Assembly (NCBI GenBank): GCA_951799425.1
Contig: OX637409.1
Span: forward strand, 21,376,460 to 21,440,459
Reading direction: 5' to 3'
DNA length: 64,000 nucleotides
Source: Ilex aquifolium
Taxonomy: Eukaryota > Streptophyta > Magnoliopsida > Aquifoliales > Aquifoliaceae
Below are positions 35,401 through 52,900 of the stretch, piece by piece (position 1 is the stretch's first letter; each line of letters opens with the position of its first letter). Under the pieces are notes generated by a model, which was not told the DNA's origin, searched no databases, and was given only the letters and a program-made list of their open reading frames with translations. The translations under genes and the position numbers were made by a program.

Positions 35401-36012
35401 CATTATTTAGACTCATCATGATGAATCCGACAGAGTTTTATACTAGTTGTCGACTACTTAACGCAACCCTCTTTTTGACTTGATACAGACAACGTTGAAT
35501 ACAACACTGACAAAGTTTCCTTTTTTTGTTTTTTTCTAAGGCTTTACCCCGAAGGGAGCCCTTCCAGAAATTCCCTTAGGCCTAAGCTGAACCCAGGCCC
35601 AAGAGGGGGTTTGGAAATAGTTTTCAATCAGCAATTGACGAGCCTGGGTTAGAACTTGTTAACCATGCTTCAAAATCACACCCCGGAAAATGTGAAACCA
35701 CCCCATAAACATACCTTATTTCGTAATTTACACAAAACAATAACTTTACTGCTCATAACCCTAACGGTTAGTTCTTTTAATAACAACTAATCATCTCAAT
35801 CATAAATCCGTTGATTGAGATGCATCGTGATTATTATACCAATTCGAGATGCAAGTAATTACGCTCATATATACATTAGATAAACATTAACTTTTCTCCC
35901 CTAGTTAAAAACTCAAGATCGTAACTTCTGTAATTATCCCAGTCAAACTATCCTTGTCGATTTTCAAGTGAAAATTCTCGTTTGTCATTATCGTTATAGT
36001 AATTAAATTCTT

Positions 36013-36191
36013 GAGGAGTGTCAACCGTGTTTTGTTCGTATGACCCACATGTCGTGTTATTCGTGTCGTGTTCGTGTCAAGACTCACGAAAAAAAATATC
36101 TATTTAGTGTGTTTTGAGTATTAAATATTAGTGTCAATTTTATAATCGTTCGTATTGGGTTCGTATCAACAGATCAGAGTTGACATCCCTA
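36013..36191. mobile_element. short hAT-like MITE
   Basis: Left end gaggagtgtcaaccgtg and complement of right end TAGGGATGTCAACTCTG form an imperfect inverted repeat around the core GTGTCAAC. The interior ('tcgtgttattcgtgtcgtgt') resembles the hAT-like element at 12684-13230. No target duplication was found. Confidence 0.5.
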
Positions 36192-36224
36192 CATGCCTTC
36201 ACCATTTTCCAGTGGGACTTCATA

Positions 36225-36970
36225 TAATCCTAGGCTTCACCAAAAAGCCCAAAGCCCAATGGGTCGCCCACGGCCTGGAAGCCCAATGGGCTAACGAGCA
36301 GCTCGACTTGTACATGTGGCAGGGCTTGGGTAGCCCACTATCCCGAAGGGTAGGGCCTGGACCATGTTTTTTAGGGTCGGGGGCTCAGCGGGCCGACCCG
36401 TTAAGAAGCCTGTTAGCCCAATAAGATAATTAGATTATATTTAATAATTGTATTGTTTATTTGATATTTAATATGCAACTTTTATAGGTTGAGACTTACA
36501 AATGATCAACAATTGTGTAAGTGTCAACCTAATTAGAATGTACTTAATTTGTAGTGATGTAAAATCGTCTCACTCACCAATTAATTTGTAATATAACATT
36601 ATAACTCTATTTGAATATTTGTTAAATTCAATCAATATGAATATTTTTTTTGTTAATTTATTTTTTCATACCAACTTCATGTAATTGGTCTTTTTGTATT
36701 TTTTATATAAAAAATAAATTTTTTGATGTCCTTTTGTATTTTTTTACATAAAAAATAATTTTTTAATTAAAAACCCGTTTTAGGCCCAATGGGAGGGCCA
36801 TAAGGCCTGACCCATATTTAGCCCATTTTGGCCCGATAGGTCGGCCCATGGGTGGGCCTTAAAAATTCCTAACGGGCGGATTCTGACCCAGCCCGTTAAC
36901 TAGTCAAATCCCATAAGCCCGGCCCACGGGCGGACTATGGGCTGAAAAATGTCGGGCCAGGCCCGTTGCC
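36225..36970. repeat. GC-rich 'GGCCC' repeat DNA around an AT-rich core
   Basis: Two GC-rich blocks (36225-36425 and 36780-36970) full of GGCCC, GCCCA and GGGCC words surround an AT-rich core. The blocks carry short inverted matches to each other, such as 'gcccaatgggc' and 'gcccatgggtgggcc'. This resembles plant non-autonomous elements with GC-rich ends. No ends or duplication could be fixed; the 89-codon frame here is incidental. Confidence 0.45.
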
Positions 36971-37693
36971 TAGGCCTATATAATACTAAGGAATAGAAAA
37001 TTAATTAAACGTTAAAACGTATTCTCTTTCGATATGGACTAAAAAAAGACCCTCATGGAATGCATGTTTGTAGTAATGTACTGCTAGATAATAATTTTTA
37101 TTATTATTGTTATGTCAAAAACAAACAAACGAAAAGAAGATAGTAGAAAATGTACTTTCAATGGAGTAAATTCATTTAATATTACGGTTAAGAAGTTGAA
37201 TTCTCAATTTATAAAAATATAACAACTGTTAAGTTTAATTTAATTTTTATTTATTTTAATCCAATAGTATAAAATTTATCCCAATTTTATTTTCGCTCAA
37301 AAATATCATTTTCTATGCACGATTCTCAATGTTAAACAACTCAATCATACATCAATACATTTTTGAATGTCAAGCAATTCCATTAATTCACATTTACCTC
37401 TTTTATTTTCTGTCTCTACTTTAATTTTTAATGGTGTAATTAAAAAAGAGAAAAGAAAAATAATTGCTATTTAGAAATATTGCAATTTTTTTTTTTTGAC
37501 CAGTTAAACATTGCAAGATGAATATTCAATTTTTAGTATTATAGAATGTCTTTCGAGTCCGGCGTTATTGCTAATTTTCTATACTGTGAAACAAACTATT
37601 ATCTGCAAGAAGAAAGATTGCTAATAGGATATTTTATTATTTTGACCATATTATTGGCCCAACCAGCTCTTGGCTCTATCTTCATTGATCTAC

Positions 37694-37696
<3 letters not shown>

Positions 37697-37731
<35 letters not shown>
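37697..37731. repeat. (CT)n microsatellite upstream of SCPL51
   Basis: A pure CT run of about 35 bp lies about 210 bp before the SCPL51 ATG, and about 135 bp before its TATA box. Likely length-variable. Confidence 0.95.
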
Positions 37732-37734
<3 letters not shown>

Positions 37735-37863
37735 CATATGTGTATGTGTATATATTTACATGAATTAAGTCAAAATTTTAGTCTCCTTGCTTTCTCTGTT
37801 AGAGCCACTTTTTTGATATTTATCTAGCAAAAAGAAACCAGGACACCATCAATTCAATCCCTT

Positions 37864-37872
37864 CTATATATA
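37864..37872 (+). promoter_or_regulatory. TATA box of SCPL51
   Basis: CTATATATA lies about 75 bp before the chosen ATG at 37945, a normal plant spacing with a leader of about 45 bases. Confidence 0.55.
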
Positions 37873-37944
37873 GACTTCATATTCTCATCTCTGCACATAG
37901 CTTTTCTATCTGTGAAGTGGGTATTACCCCTATTTGCTTTTGAA

Positions 37945-42254
<4,310 letters not shown>

Positions 42255-43923
42255 ACATACACATCTGGGGAGTGGGGACTCGAGGATAGATTTTCTATTA
42301 AGTTGGTTCGAAACTCCCTTATAGGGACAGTGATGCGAAATTCTCCTGGTGATTTATCCAGCGACATGGCAACATTAATCGGGTGTTTTAAGAGACACGT
42401 GTTACCAAAATAAATGTAATAATGCATTTTCAACAATGTGTCATCTAGAGGAACATGTGCATTGTACAAGAATTGAAGTGTTTCATATGGAATAATTGCT
42501 TGATTATGCTCCGGTACCAATAATTTTTACACATTTTGTAGGATAGAAAAAAAAAAATAACTCAAAAAATAAAAGATTTTCTCTTCTCTTTTTTTTTTTT
42601 TTTTTTTTTTTTGAGAATAATACCAATAGAAGATGAAAAAAAAAAAAAACTTGGGAGACCCTCAAAAACCGCTTACCCACAAAGCCAAAAACACGAGTAA
42701 ACAGTAATATTATGTCACTATTGATGACATAGTGTCATCAACCAATAATAAAACCCAAAGTGAGTAAGGTGAACACCACTTGAGCTTACATGAAGAAAAG
42801 TGAGAAACTATTTGCTTACGCGACAGGTTAGTTATTAATTTTTGTAAAATCCATTTGTTTATTTGAGATTTTATTATTAATTAATAATACTACATCACAT
42901 TATCATGTGGTATCACCACCGTTGTAATTAATATTTTCTCCCAAAACACAAGATACAGATTGTGAGCCATATTTGTATTGTTTTTCAAAATAAGTGCCCG
43001 ATTTTTTTATGTATTTAGTAATTTTTATTCGTTTGGTATATGGCATTTTGCTCTTGAAAAACACAAGCTGTTCCAGGATTTGTTATGTTCAATTGGAATT
43101 TAGGTTGTCGCCGAAGCAAACGCATATCCTATTCTTTTTACTTTTTTTCTTGATCAAAAGAGTGATCAGGGACGACCAAACGTAAAAACCCACTCAGAAC
43201 ATTGCCTTAAAGTTTCCACCTACTATAGAATGTTCAATTTGGGCCACAATTACTGACATGAGATGGTGGAGTCCATCATCACAGCACCGCTGACGAGTGA
43301 CGACAAACTGAATATTTAACCTCTCCAACAATATCTGATTCACAAAAACTACAACCGCAAACAAATGCGAACCCATGAGAGGAGGGCAAGACTTTCACCT
43401 CAGTGGTAACGCATATCCTCTTCAAACCCACTACATTGATGCATATATCAAATGATCTTTAAGAGTCCTGGAATAAGCTTGGCTAAAAAACAGGGATTAT
43501 TTACGTATTTAAATTATTAAGGAGGTAATGTGTCACTGACACAAAAACCTCGAGAAGAAAAGCAATTGCCCCATAAAAATGGCATGCTAGTTTTCAAACA
43601 ATTACACAATACTATTTTGTATGCAACAAATTATCCAACAGGAAGCTATAGTTAGCATATGTAGGAAAGGTAGAAGAAAGTGAAATTGGTGCTGTACTAT
43701 GCTCAAGTAAACTCATTATTCTGTGTCTGATCTGATCCAAAATTACATCTGATGTTCCCTTTAAGGGATTATATTAACATAATACGGGATATGCAAGCGT
43801 GTGATGTTCACTCAATTTAAATCATTTTACCGAGAAAATTCTCTATATAAATCAGGGTGAGTAAGAGACTATCCAATTTACATCAATAATACAGAAGGCA
43901 AATATATTGTAAAAGGCAAGATT
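42255..43923. other. convergent spacer between SCPL51 and syndetin
   Basis: It holds the 3' flanks of two genes that end toward each other. It includes a T26-like run (about 42588-42612) with a nearby poly-A run, and an exact short palindrome, tgatgaca-tag-tgtcatca, at 42722-42740. No gene is supported in it. Confidence 0.5.
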
Positions 43924-46900
43924 TTAACTGCTTGACTCTATCTTTTCCAACACTTCTAACCTGGTTTTTCTTTTCCAACCCTTCATTGTTGCAACAAGAT
44001 TGACAAGCCCTATCATTTGACTTTTATTGTATTCCTGCAATGTAAAAGGTACATGCGTTTTATGATGTAATGTAACCAAATGCATTTGATGCCCTATAAA
44101 ACGTTCAACATCTAATCTTAGTGTACAAAATTTCTTACCGGATGAGCACGCGCCCAATGCACATACTCAGTTTCTGGAAGGTAGTAAGCCTGTTGAAACG
44201 AAACATAGACAGAGAAAGGCAATCCATGAACATGATTGTGAACTACATTCCACGAATGTGAGACACATGAGGACTGCAGGTGAGATTTTCACTAGAGAAC
44301 TTGTGTCATACATGTCATAACTAAACACATTCAAATTATATTTAGTATTCTTATGCTTACCTTGATGAAAGTTTCAACCATTTGTAGCTTTGGTTTCACA
44401 TTAATGGAGACAAAATGCTGTAGCCCATTGATTAAAACCTGAACAGACAAAGGGAGCAGTCATTTTTAACATTATTCTCAACAATAAACAAAACAATTAG
44501 ATATTAGAGTGTGTAACATCTTGTCATGGTTCAGAGAGAACCTGGAGATCTAGTGACATAAGAGCTCGTCCCTCATCACTACACCTCTTCACTCGTGACA
44601 GGCCTTCAATGAGTGTTTCAGCAACAATTTCGAGCCCATATTCTAAGAGGACGTCTTGAACCTGGGATCAAAAGGTTGTAAGTTACTATTTATTTCCATT
44701 TTGTTTGAAAAATTATTGGCTTTTAACATCTTTACATCGTGTTTATTACTAAGCCAAACCAACAAGCTATATTAACACTTCTACACAAATCAACTCAACA
44801 AAGAGCTAAGCAAACATTAGAGTGGTTTTATACAGTTGAACAACAGCTTCATATATTGATCACATTGTAACATCTCAAGATTCTCAACAGGGCTATGGCC
44901 CAACATATTTAGATATTCTAGCCTTTCAGACCTAGCCATCAACTAATACATAGAACACATGCGGCTCAATGTGACCAAAGAAACTTTATTATATCTTACC
45001 TATCGAGTTTAATAGACTTTTCTGCTATGACTGTCAAAACACATCAGCATATAAAGACCATCTATATTCCAGGTTCTTGAAGATTCCTATTTCCTGTTGC
45101 ATTGCAGTTTTTATTTTAATGTGCACCCATAATTGTTGCACTTCTCATATTATCCCCTGGAAACAAAATATTCCAAGGAAAATTAGAAGGCATACCAGGG
45201 GAAAAAGTACAAACAGTAAAACAAGATTTCATCCTTATAGTTTTTCCACAAAGATGGAGGAGAAACAAAAACAAAACTAACGAAACAGATTATATTTGTT
45301 GAAAAGTGAGATCTTTACACTCGAATCATTTTAGGTAACTGTCACTGTTACTGTTCAAAAATGAAGAAACAAAATCCGAACTTTATACTCAACAATTTTA
45401 GGACATTGCTACTTTTCTTTCTTTGTATGCAAGAGATTCCCTGGATAGACTGAAACATCATAGAAAGGAAATGCAGATGTGGTACTTAAGAAGTATAGAG
45501 GTAACAGTCATGGTGTCCGATAATCACATCAATGATATACACTTATATTGACAAAAGTAATATGCCAGGCTTGTGGGCTTTGAAACTGCAAAAGCCTCCA
45601 TCATGATAGTAAAGTGCTTGTCCCTAGATCATTTTTCAGTCTACTTTTCTACCTTGCACTCTTGAGATTTGCTAACCAGTGTGGATGGTCTTAAAACAAC
45701 AAATGCAGCTGATCCAAAAAGTTTATGGCAGTCTCAATTATCACATCAAACAAACATATTTCCATTGAGGCAAGCATGCTCCTAACGTTTGTGGCCAGGG
45801 CTTGAAAATCAGCAAAGCACCTCTATAATGGTATTTCTTTTATAAGACTATCATTGTTCGTTTGTTAAAGAAGTTTGATCCAGGAGAAAGATCTCACTTT
45901 CGATCTCACAGGATGTAGTATGATTGATTCACATAAAATTCATTCTGTATTTTAGCGACTGAGAACATTTCACAACATATCAACCAGAAACGATGACAGT
46001 TAACACTTATATGCATAATGATGTTAATACAACGGCTACAAATGATTGGACAATCTTCACAAGATATGATCCTTTTGACAAAACCTGAATATATTATAGC
46101 CAAAAGCTGGTGTCTGACTACATTCAATGCCAGCCATTACCTCTTTCTGAATGCCACCATGAGTGAGCCTTGTTTTATAGTGCTTAAATTCTCCCAACAA
46201 CAAATCAACATACCTGTTAAACTCGGAGTCAGAAGAACACTAGTCAAACCTCAGTTATGAATATAATACAGAGACACTGAGAATATTGAGAAAATGGATC
46301 TCAGATACAGACTAAAAAATTTGTCAAAAAAAGCCCAAAACTCAGCAACAGAGATAGCGATTTCAATAGGAAACGGAAAATGACAAGAATAAAACAATAA
46401 ATGCTCTAATTGACAGGGTAAATTTCTTTTAGAAAGATGTGAGAAAGTATTTATGGAACTAGTAAAGAATCCACACATGATTTATGAGAATACTAGGATT
46501 GTTGGTCATATGCCAAAACATGCACATTCAGGAGTACTCAGTCGAACCACAACGGCAAAACTAATGCTACAATATTAGGAGTTTTTTTAGTCACACCAAA
46601 CACCCCCCCCCCCCCCCCCTCTCCTCTTCTTTTCTTTCCATCTTGATAAACCTTTCTAATAATTCAACCCTTATAAAAAATGGAATACATACTGAGATGC
46701 CAAAATTGTCAGAACTAACATAAATTTTAATTGCACCATGTATGATCATCCAGATCAAAGCTAAGTGGATACTGAGAATCAACAATAATATTAACCTGCA
46801 TAAGCCTGGCACTTGCATATTCAAACACAAGACAAACTGTAGCTGACTATGCAATGCTGAAAAGTTTTCATTAAGGTAATCAAAAAATGGATACCCGAAA

Positions 46901-49900
46901 TAATAGGTTGAGAAAAAAAATCTAGCATCCAAAAAAAATGAGGCAACTACAAAATGGTAGAATGCTAGAGGATATGATGACAAGTGAATTCAGCAAGCCT
47001 ACAAACACCCAAAGTCATTCAAAAATTAACAAAACAACTTCTGAAAAATATGTGAGCTACCACAATCTATTAAACTTCATAGTGAAAAATGTTTTAGATA
47101 AGACTTTTCACCCCACAATGATGTCGTCAAAATGATCAAAAGGGAGCACTTTGGACAAAATTAGAAAATCAAAAACCACCATTTTCTACATTATTGTCTA
47201 ACTGTAGAGAATGAGATTTCAAAAACGACTAAATAACTAAAAGTTTCAGAAAAGAGGATTATCAATTAAGCATACCCATTATGCTCTAGTCCAAGCTCTT
47301 TAACTTCCCATTTAGCATTGGCAATCCGATCGACATACCTGCTAAAAGTATTTCCAGTCAAAACTAAACGCAATGCTCCACGATAAAAACAGATGCATTA
47401 CAAGAATCAGACACTAAAATTTTCTGCAAGCAGCAAGACAATAGCATTGTTGTTGCCTAGCATCCTATCAACCGCAAAAATAAAAGACTAAAAAAACTAC
47501 CCAACTAAAAGTTTTGTCCCATGACTCCCACATATTTGGAGGAAGAATCTAAATTTCGCTTCGAAACATTTCCGTTTTCAAGGAGACCGAAACGAATTAT
47601 GAGATGTTTGGAGATATTTCAGCATGTTTCTTTATATTTCTAACTTCAAAGTGTTTCGAGATATTTTAATCAATAGTTTCCGTTCTATTTTCGAAACATT
47701 TCCGTTTCAAGGTAACCGAAAAAATGCCACGAAATGAAATTTTGATCCTTGATTTGGGGTTGGCTACATGAATTATATCATATTTCATCGTTGTGCTCTA
47801 TCAATATTTTCAGTTAAATTGAAAGCTATCATATTCTTTTTTACAATCTCATTCATACCTCTACCCCTCACATTGTCATTGATAGGTACCACATTACTCT
47901 TCCTTAATGGTTCAGATATAAGTTTTCTATGTGCATGTTTAAACCATTTAAGTCGATTCTCTTTTATCTATCTCCTAGCAGTGCTATTTGTACCATTATA
48001 TTATAATAATTCCTAAAACTCTTTATTGTTTTACAACACATCTATTCTACTGACAAACATAGCTCCATTTTCACCCAATTAACAGTCACAAGGTCATGCA
48101 CCAAGACTGGCCTTTTTCCGTCTACGATAGTAAGTTCTTTTCTGGTCAATAAATCAGTAACATATATCCAATTCAACATTCTCAGCATCTTAAATTGATA
48201 AGAACATTGGAGGTGATGACCTTTTATGACCTCGCCTTACTAAAATTCTAAAACATTAAAGCTAGCAACAGAGTGAGTCCAGGGAGGATCAGCTATAAGC
48301 AACCTACCCCCCCCCCCCTCCCCGCATACGCATCCGCAGAGGTTAATTTTGCGACTCGAACACTTGACACCAAGTCACAATAGAACAACCTCACTGCTAC
48401 ACCAAGGCCCACCTTCAACATAACAACCTAAAATATGCCTTCTAAAAACTTGTCCCATGATTTAATTGGAATAGCCAATTTTATTCCTTCCCCCAGCTCC
48501 CCAAATTATTTTCCAAATTAGTGTAGGGAGCTAGAATACTTGGCCTTTAAGACTAGTCACTAGAATTTTACAAACAAGTTCCTAGAACTTTTGACCAGCA
48601 AATAGAGTGTTTTGTGACTTAGGACATTGATCTAAAAACAAGGAGCATGGTCAGGTCATGGAAATAGGAATTTAGGCTTAAAAAATTGGGAGATTAAAGG
48701 GTAAGGAAGAATATGCACATTAATCCAAACATATTTCTGACCAATAGAACCTAAATTTTTTTTTTATCACACCAAAGATCCATATGCACATATATTGCTT
48801 CAAAAGGTCAACAGAAACTGAAAATTTCCCTGTAGTGTTATTCTCCATTAAAATCTTCTGGCTGTAACTAATCATGACTTGGGAGCAAAAGCTTTTACTT
48901 ATCTAAATTATGCATCCATGTTCAACACATATCAAGGAGGTAAGGTCCATCAACACAACAAAGATAAGTCCATCCACCAAAGGAAATCCAAAGGCCATTC
49001 TGCTAAAGGATAAATACATCATGATATTGGCTTCCAAAATGATCGTGTGCCAATTGTCAACGACTTTGTTCCCTGTCCCCAAAATATTAATTGTATTAAG
49101 TAAAATCTGATTTGATCCTTTGGTACCTTTTTTTCCCTGATTCATTCTTGTGGTTGTTAGTATTACTCCACTGATCAGGTTTTTTATTCACCACTACTGG
49201 TTAGCTTTCACTCAATGGCTGTAGTCAACAAGTTAAAGGTGACTGACAGAAAGTACTCAAATCTTCAGCGAAGTGTAATTGCTGTGCTTCCACCAGCCAA
49301 AACTCTCTTTGAAGATTGTTTGCAGCGAAGACCATTGGATGATCTGATGGTCTGTTATGGCAGTTTCATTTGTTTAGTAGGAACTAACAGTGTTTTTCTT
49401 TATATGTTTTGACATTTGAAAGGAGACCATCTTGGTTTACCCTTACAGAAAACTCTATGGATGCATTCAATTAACATTTACTATTACATATAACAAGTTT
49501 GCATCATTTCAGTGTTTAATCAAACCTAAATATCACTAACTGAATGAAGAAAATCTAAGGTTTTGAGAATGAGAGAGATGAAATTGGGGAGCGAAAAATT
49601 GGGGGTGGTATTGTAAATTAACTATCTTGTCAACTGGGTTTGCCATTTAATTTGATCCAAAACCACAAGAGGGTTATGAGCCTATTTTTAATACTACGTT
49701 TTTAGGCTAATCATGAGGAGTAACAAGTGATTAACTCTTTTATAAATAAAGTAATTATATTTTTTCATGACTCTGGCTGATACAAATGTCAAACACAAGA
49801 CAAAACCAACACACATCAGAACTCCCACGACATCTGAAACAGAATAAATGACAAAAAACAACACAAACACATGACCAGATCAACAAATGGAACTATCTCA

Positions 49901-52900
49901 TGCAACCATACGCGAGAATCTAAGACATTTATTTATACTGACGACAACTATGCAACTTCTGTACAACTAACATGTGTGAGCTACAATTTTCAGATAGTAC
50001 ATACGATTGGGGAAAAAAAACTAACTGAATATGCTGAAAAAAAACTAACTGAATTTTCAGATGTTCTTATGTCTCACCCATCAATGTGGAGAAGTAATCT
50101 TGCAGTTGTTCTATGAATATGCTGCGTAAGATCTGGTACAGCATCCACCTGATAAAAAGCACATCCGTTTTTTCAAACCTAGGAACTTGTAAAGATGATA
50201 ACTAGGCGATTAAAACACATCCTTTAATGAGATGAACATACTGCTGACTAATGTCATTGACTAATTATTGCAGAAACTGAATTGAACCATACCTAGAGAT
50301 TTTGCAATTTCTCCAACCAGATTAAAGGAATTAAAAATGCACACAATATATTTAGATAAATGGAAAAAATAATATCAAGGATCAATTCAAAAGTACATCG
50401 TGTTGACTGAAACTGATGAAAATACTCCCAAGTAATTAGGAAACTACAGATTGAAAAAGTCAAGCTTCTTTAATGTAGAATGAAAACTGTCTCCCTCTTC
50501 CTCTAAGTGAAACTCTGAAAGTCTCAATCCTACCCTTGTATGAATATCGGTTTTCTTTAAGCTTTACAGCCTATTTACATAGACAAACTATTTACCACGT
50601 CATATGCACATAGTTCCACAGCATGTTTATATGAAACATTATTTTTTAGAATTGCTTCTATAGAGTTGTATTCCACCATACGCATATGGTGGGGAACAGA
50701 CGTTGGAATAATTGATACACAAGCCAGATAGAGCATGATGCATGTCTGCCCCGCGGCACACAAATTCTATGTCAGTATATCAACTTTTAAGATATCAACT
50801 TTTAGAATTGCTTCAGCCATTATCTATTTAGTTGAATGATCAGATTTTTTATCACAACCACAATTGAAATGACAGCTTCGCTAGTATCAAATGTTAGGAG
50901 CATCTCAAGACACAATGGACAATGAGGGATTCCTTCAAATTTGGTCATAGAGCCATACCAAATGCGCATAGAAATCTTCAACTACAGCGGCATTATTTTG
51001 CAGAAGCATCGATTGAAGATGAGATCTAGATCTGTGCAATAATTGGGCAACAAGGGACATAGTGTGGGCACCTGCACATCTTTCCTGCAGCATAATGTCA
51101 ATATTTGCATTACACACCAGTTAAGATGAGACCGTTTTAGCCAGAAAAATCTACAACTATAAAAAACAACTAGTTTCACGTAAACAAGGAGCTATGAACA
51201 TTTGATGTTGTGTAATTAAGTAGTAGGCATATTTTGTACCCGCAAAAAATAAACGTATTTCAGAGTGCATACGTATGCATATATTCCCCCATCTAATCAG
51301 TTTCTTTAAATCCCAAAGTAAATGATTCTACAGTGTCAGATCATGTAAGTCAGTGAGTTCGTCTATCCTACGCTAGAGTGACTGTCTGTGTTGAAGGTAA
51401 CTCTGCAAGATACCTTCCAAAAGAATCTTAAATTACAATAAACTCCTCAACAGATAGCAAGGGCTTGCAGTTCATTTATTTCACAATCAATTTTTTCCCT
51501 AAGTAGTTCACTACTATCTATTTTCTGTTAAGTAGCACATGAATTCTATATTAATACTCATCAGCTACTGAATAGATAACATAAATTTATAAGTGTACAT
51601 CAAATTACAAATCATATCACTTTTCTGTCTCCAACAGTACATTTATAAAGGCCAAATTTGAAGTTGCTGCATAACTTGGGTAAAAGTTCAGCATGAAACC
51701 TGCATCTGAATTAACTTGTCTAATTAACATCAAGAAAGAAAAAGTTTCCTATATGGGAGGGAAACTAAATACTAGCAAAATGTAAATAAATAGAACAGTA
51801 CTCCAACAAGAAAAGTACCTTGAGACCAGAAGATGGGCTGGGTGAGTTGCCAAAATTTGTACTGGGTGGGCTAGTAGGTGTGACGTCCGTAAGGCTGAAT
51901 GACGTATTCAAAGATGTGGGTGACGATGAATTAAACGATACAGATGGAGGTTTTATCCACTGCTCACAATCTTGAGTTATTCTGGATAGAGCAGTCTTCA
52001 GCCGGTCTGAGTACCATAAAGAAGGGAATTTCTAACTCAAACATTCCGTCAGATAGAAAGGGCTGACTCTAAGAACAATGTCGTTAAGAAAGTAACAGAA
52101 CAAAACAGAGATAATGCAGAATCACAAAAGAAAGAAGCAAGAAATAAAAAAGTAAACAGCTGTTATCTTTTTACTTTCTTCACCTTTTTTTTTTTGGTTT
52201 GAGGCTGCTGGAGAGAGAGAGATAATACTTACAAGTAAGGGAGTCAGTCGAGCTTTTTCCACTAGGATAATTACCGAAAGTTTCAAATACAAAATGGAAA
52301 AAAATCCCAAACAACTGGCAAATTCCCTGTCAGAATTGACCGAATCAGACAAAAGTAAAGATTGTAAGCTAACTAAAATAGACTTCATGGACAGAACCAA
52401 AAAATAAGGGAAAACTATCCAACATACTCATACCTTAAAAAACTCAACATTGACTATCTCAAGTTTCTGTATTAGCCTTGCGTATTTATCCATTAACCTA
52501 TTCAGCAAAATGATTCAGCTCAATGCAGCTAAGGACATAGCCAATAATTCAGAGTCTGAAAAACGAGTTCACCTTAAAAGGCTAAGAGATGATCCTGTTT
52601 GTGCTCTCATTTCTTCGTCGTTGCCATGTGAAGAGTAGTTTCTTGAATGCTTAGGTTTGGAAATGCGGCTTGGGAGTTGACTATCTTCATCAATAAAGTC
52701 CGCATGAAGATCTTCATTTTCATCTTCTGAAGCAGAAGCATTGCCATTAACATACAAAGTGTTTGGAGAAGACTTGTTATTGTGAGAATTCTCATTGACT
52801 TTTCCAGTTTCTCCAGGGATTACTGATCCATTAAGTAAATAGATATCATGATGCTCCTTGGATGTACAGCTTAATTTCAACGAAAATGGATTTCCACTTT

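Noticed and set aside
36155..36424. 89-codon frame
   Set aside because: Sits in GC-rich GGCCC repeat DNA with no protein features.
50575..50763. 62-codon minus-strand frame between two syndetin exons
   Set aside because: The exons at 51084-50959 and 50148-50078 join directly in phase and match the family order (HL then VDAVPDL), so this is intron.
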